From CAVWCQ01 sp963753545 (GTDB taxonomy: Bacteria; Chloroflexota; Anaerolineae; Aggregatilineales; Aggregatilineaceae), in contig CAVWCQ010000002.1 of assembly GCA_963753545.1 (NCBI GenBank), positions 62,001 to 126,000 of the forward strand: a stretch of 64,000 bases of DNA, written 5' to 3'. The notes beneath the pieces are model-generated. The model was not told the DNA's origin. It saw only the letters and a list, made by a program, of their open reading frames with translations, and did not search any database. Of the stretch, positions 61,727 through 64,000 are shown piece after piece. Position 1 is the stretch's first letter; each line of letters begins with the position of its first letter. The translations under genes were made by a program, and so were the position numbers.

Positions 61727-62684
61727 ATGCTTCTTTCCCCACTGTTGGCAATGCATATTCCTGACGGATTCGTGAACCTGCCCGTCGCGGCTGCTGGGTG
61801 GCTAGTTATGATTGCCCTGGTCGGCCTTGCCCTGCGCCGTACGCGTGGACAGCTTGCCGAACGGCAGATTCCCATGATGGGCGTGCTAGCGGCGTTCGTG
61901 TTTTCCGCCCAGATGATCAACTTCCCGGTAGCGGGCGGCACGTCGGGTCATCTGTTGGGCGGCGCGCTCATCGCCATCCTGCTTGGACCCTGGCAGGCAG
62001 CACTGGTCATGACGACGGTGATCGCGGTACAAGGGCTTGCTGTTCCAGGACGGAGGCTTGCTGGCGATGGGCCTCAATGTGCTCAATATGGGCATTCTCA
62101 CTGTCTTTGTTGGGCACACCATCTATACATGGCTGCGTAAACTGCTGGGCGCGTCCCCGCGCAGCGATCTGATCGCGGCAGGTGTGGCAGCGTGGTTGAC
62201 GGTTATGATCGGCGCGGCGGCGGCTTCCCTCGAACTGTCCCTTTCCGGCACGGCGGCACTGCCTGTTGCCCTGCCCGCGATGCTGACTGTTCATGCGCTG
62301 ATCGGACTGGGCGAAGCGCTGATCACGGCGGGTGCGCTGGCTTTTATTCGCCAGACCCGCCCGGATTGGCTGGCGCAGGCGGCCCCATCGACACGCGGAT
62401 CAGCCTGGATCGCAGTAGGGTTGTTGATCGCGCTTGGCATCGCCTTTGCCTCACCGCTGGCAAGCTCTCATCCCGACGGGCTAGAGCGTGTCGCCCAGGA
62501 TCAGCATTTTCTGGACAAGGCGAAAGCCGCTTCTGTGAACATCCTGCCCAATTACACCGTGCCCGGCCTTGGCGCGAAAGCGGGCACGACCATCGCGGCG
62601 GGTCTGATCGGTGTGCTGGTCGTCGCCGGGATGGGTTATGCGGTTGGGCGGCTGGCGACCCGGCATCAACAAGACACACCTTAA
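61727..62684 (+). CDS. cbiM: CbiM-CbiN-type ECF transporter substrate-binding component, one frameshift
   Basis: Membrane component that captures Co2+ or Ni2+. The family start MHIPDGF (metal-binding His2) begins at 61751, but an in-frame ATG at 61727 has the better ribosome site (AAAGGGA), adding eight residues. It also has GGTSGHLLGGALIAILLGPWQAALVM and the LLFQDGGLLAMGLNVLNMG segment. The C-terminus contains HPDGLERVA and GVLVVAGMGYAVG, the CbiN/NikN-type PDGLE motif with a last helix, so M and N parts are fused. The frame shifts near 62037-62043; removing one base gives 318 residues. Confidence 0.88.
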
Positions 62685-62686
62685 CC

Positions 62687-63463
62687 ATGACGATGCGCTT
62701 TGTGGAAAAGTGTAGTCCGCTGCACCGCCTGGATGCGCGCGTCAAACTGGTTTTAACCGTTGGCCTGATTCTGGGGATCGTCCTCACGCCGGAACGCGCC
62801 TGGCCCGCCTACCCGCTACTCTGGGCGCTGATCGGAACATTAGCCGTGCTGGGACAGATTGGCGTCAGGCGGCTGGCCCGGCTGGGAACGTTAGCCCTGC
62901 CCTTTGCCCTGGCGGCCTCCACCTTATTATTTACATTGCCCGGCGATCCGGTTGTCTCGCTCGGCCCACTGACGATCACCGATGCGGGGCTGGCCCGCTT
63001 CGCCTCAATTGTGCTCAAAAGCTGGCTGGCGGCCCAGGCGGCGCTGCTGCTCTCGATCAGCACGCCGTTTCCTGATTTGCTGTGGGCGCTGGACAGTCTG
63101 CATATGCCGGGTACCTTGGTAGCGATCATCTCCTTCATGGTGCGCTACCTATCTACTTTGCAGGACGAAACCCAGCGTTTGCTGCGGGCGCGTGCCGCGC
63201 GCTCTGGGCAGATGGCGGGAACAGCTTCCGGCGGAAGCCTCATCTGGCGGGCGCGCGTCGCGGGCTGGATAGTAGGAAGCCTGTTTCTGCGCAGTTTGGA
63301 ACGCAGCGAGCGTATTTATGCGGCAATGCTGGCGCGCGGCTATGCCGGGCAGATGAAAAAACTGAGTCCGCCCCCGCTGACCCGACGCGCGGTGCTCCTC
63401 GGAGTGATTCCGCTGGCTGTGCTGCTGATCATCGAACTTTTTGCTTTTGGGATTTGGAGCTAG
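62687..63463 (+). CDS. cbiQ: CbiQ/EcfT-type transmembrane coupling component
   Basis: A 258-residue protein with about six hydrophobic segments. It starts MRFVEKCSPLHRLDARVKLV, typical of CbiQ (SPLHRLDPR.K). Two coupling motifs near the C-terminal half, LRARAARSG and YAAMLARGY, are the A-R-(S/G) signature that contacts the ATPase. The ATG at 62687 is two bases after the cbiM stop. It transmits ATP hydrolysis to the metal-binding component. The gene is intact. Confidence 0.92.
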   Translation: MTMRFVEKCSPLHRLDARVKLVLTVGLILGIVLTPERAWPAYPLLWALIGTLAVLGQIGVRRLARLGTLALPFALAASTLLFTLPGDPVVSLGPLTITDAGLARFASIVLKSWLAAQAALLLSISTPFPDLLWALDSLHMPGTLVAIISFMVRYLSTLQDETQRLLRARAARSGQMAGTASGGSLIWRARVAGWIVGSLFLRSLERSERIYAAMLARGYAGQMKKLSPPPLTRRAVLLGVIPLAVLLIIELFAFGIWS

Positions 63464-63472
63464 CGTAAGCCC

Positions 63473-64000
63473 ATGAGCCACCACACGATTGATGTCTCTC
63501 ACCTGACCTTTTGTTATCCTGACGGGCGGCGCGCGCTGGACGATGTGTCGATGCAAATCGCTCCGGGGGAACGGGTCGCGCTGGTTGGACCGAACGGGGC
63601 TGGTAAATCAACCTTGATGCTCCATCTCAACGGAATTTTGCGCAGTCCCAGCGGGACGATCACCATTGGCGGGCTGGAATTGGGCGACAAAACGCTGGGC
63701 CAGATTCGCGCCTGGGTCGGGTTGGTCTTCCAGAACCCGGACGATCAACTGTTTTCGCCCCGCGTCTATCAGGATATCGCCTTTGGACCGCTTCATATGG
63801 GCTTGCCAGAAAGCGATGTGCGGGCGCGGGTAGAACGGGCGCTGGAAGCAGTCGGCATGAGTGGCTTTCAGGATCGAATCAGCACGCACCTGAGCATTGG
63901 CGAGAAAAAACAAATCGCTTTGGCGTCGGTCCTCAGCATGGACCCGATTATTCTGGTGCTGGACGAACCTTCTGCCGGGCTGGACCCGCGCGGACGGCGG
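63473..64000 (+). CDS. cbiO: CbiO-type ECF transporter ATPase, partial (cut by window end)
   Basis: ABC ATPase energising the cobalt/nickel ECF complex. The visible 176 residues include Walker A GPNGAGKS, the Q-loop VFQNPDDQLFS, the signature LSIGEKKQIALA and Walker B IILVLDEPSAGLD. The C-terminal part is beyond the window. The start ATG at 63473 is 9 bases after cbiQ. The signature reads LSIGE instead of LSGGE, a minor variation. Confidence 0.92.
   Translation, partial: MSHHTIDVSHLTFCYPDGRRALDDVSMQIAPGERVALVGPNGAGKSTLMLHLNGILRSPSGTITIGGLELGDKTLGQIRAWVGLVFQNPDDQLFSPRVYQDIAFGPLHMGLPESDVRARVERALEAVGMSGFQDRISTHLSIGEKKQIALASVLSMDPIILVLDEPSAGLDPRGRR

Noticed and set aside
1..64000. CRISPR arrays, tRNA or rRNA genes and prophage regions
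   Set aside because: No regularly spaced repeats, cloverleaf-like sequences, rRNA signatures or phage structural genes were noticed on reading both strands; this was by eye, so a small tRNA could be missed.

Overview
The window looks like a chromosomal segment of a Chloroflexota bacterium, probably class Anaerolineae. This is inference from gene content: a MalT-type LuxR regulator next to the small 'DQAALHGLL..IRDLGLPLL' protein, citramalate-type isoleucine synthesis, GH172 and GH105 sugar enzymes, and an L-fucose-isomerase-like enzyme in a pentose operon. No rRNA, tRNA, CRISPR array, intact insertion sequence or prophage was seen.

Layout. (1) 1-7.9 kb, minus strand: an aromatic amino acid operon, aroH-aroF-tyrA-aroA-aroE-aroC-aroK-aroB-aroQ plus the start of one more gene. 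(2) 7.9-21.2 kb, plus strand, divergent from it: a branched-chain amino acid operon, ilvD-ilvE-ilvB-ilvN-ilvC-leuA-leuC-leuD-cimA-leuB, with two small ORFs. (3) 21.2-31.2 kb: a membrane PDZ protein, an Fe-S protein with a helix-turn-helix-like N-terminus, a nucleotidyltransferase with an MFS exporter, a secreted beta-propeller protein, a LuxR/MalT regulator and a DinB-like protein. (4) 31.3-36 kb: a possible IS200/IS605-type remnant, then PDZ protein, HEAT-repeat protein, two-component system and HtrA protease, a likely envelope-stress group. (5) 36-42.3 kb, minus strand: GH105 hydrolase, a 1003-residue sensor kinase, a phosphoribosyltransferase and a DUF4236-TPR protein. (6) 42.3-52 kb: a beta-lactamase-fold protein, a LacI-regulated pentose operon (araB, araD, a zinc dehydrogenase, a fucose/arabinose isomerase-like enzyme, acetolactate decarboxylase) and a convergent GH172 enzyme. 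(7) 52-56.2 kb: TauE/SafE permease, a VOC-like protein, a universal stress protein and an NRAMP transporter. (8) 56.2-61 kb, minus strand: an arginine operon, argC-argB-argD-argA-argJ. (9) 61.2-64 kb: a Fur-family regulator and a CbiMN-CbiQ-CbiO cobalt/nickel ECF transporter, cut by the window end.

The most striking signal is a set of four short leader ORFs, each followed by an intrinsic terminator, in front of the three amino-acid operons. A Phe/Tyr-rich leader precedes the aromatic operon, two tandem Leu/Ile/Val-rich leaders precede the ilv-leu operon, and an Arg-rich leader precedes the arginine operon. In the first ilv leader and the arg leader, the 3' end of the leader ORF is perfectly or almost perfectly complementary to the terminator, so a ready-made antiterminator exists. 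Together these look like one shared ribosome-mediated attenuation strategy matched to each pathway's end products.

A caution on gene integrity: at least 16 otherwise conserved genes carry single-base frameshifts (18 indels, mostly +1, several in base runs). Many are in essential biosynthetic genes, so I read them as uncorrected sequencing errors and annotate across them as single genes.
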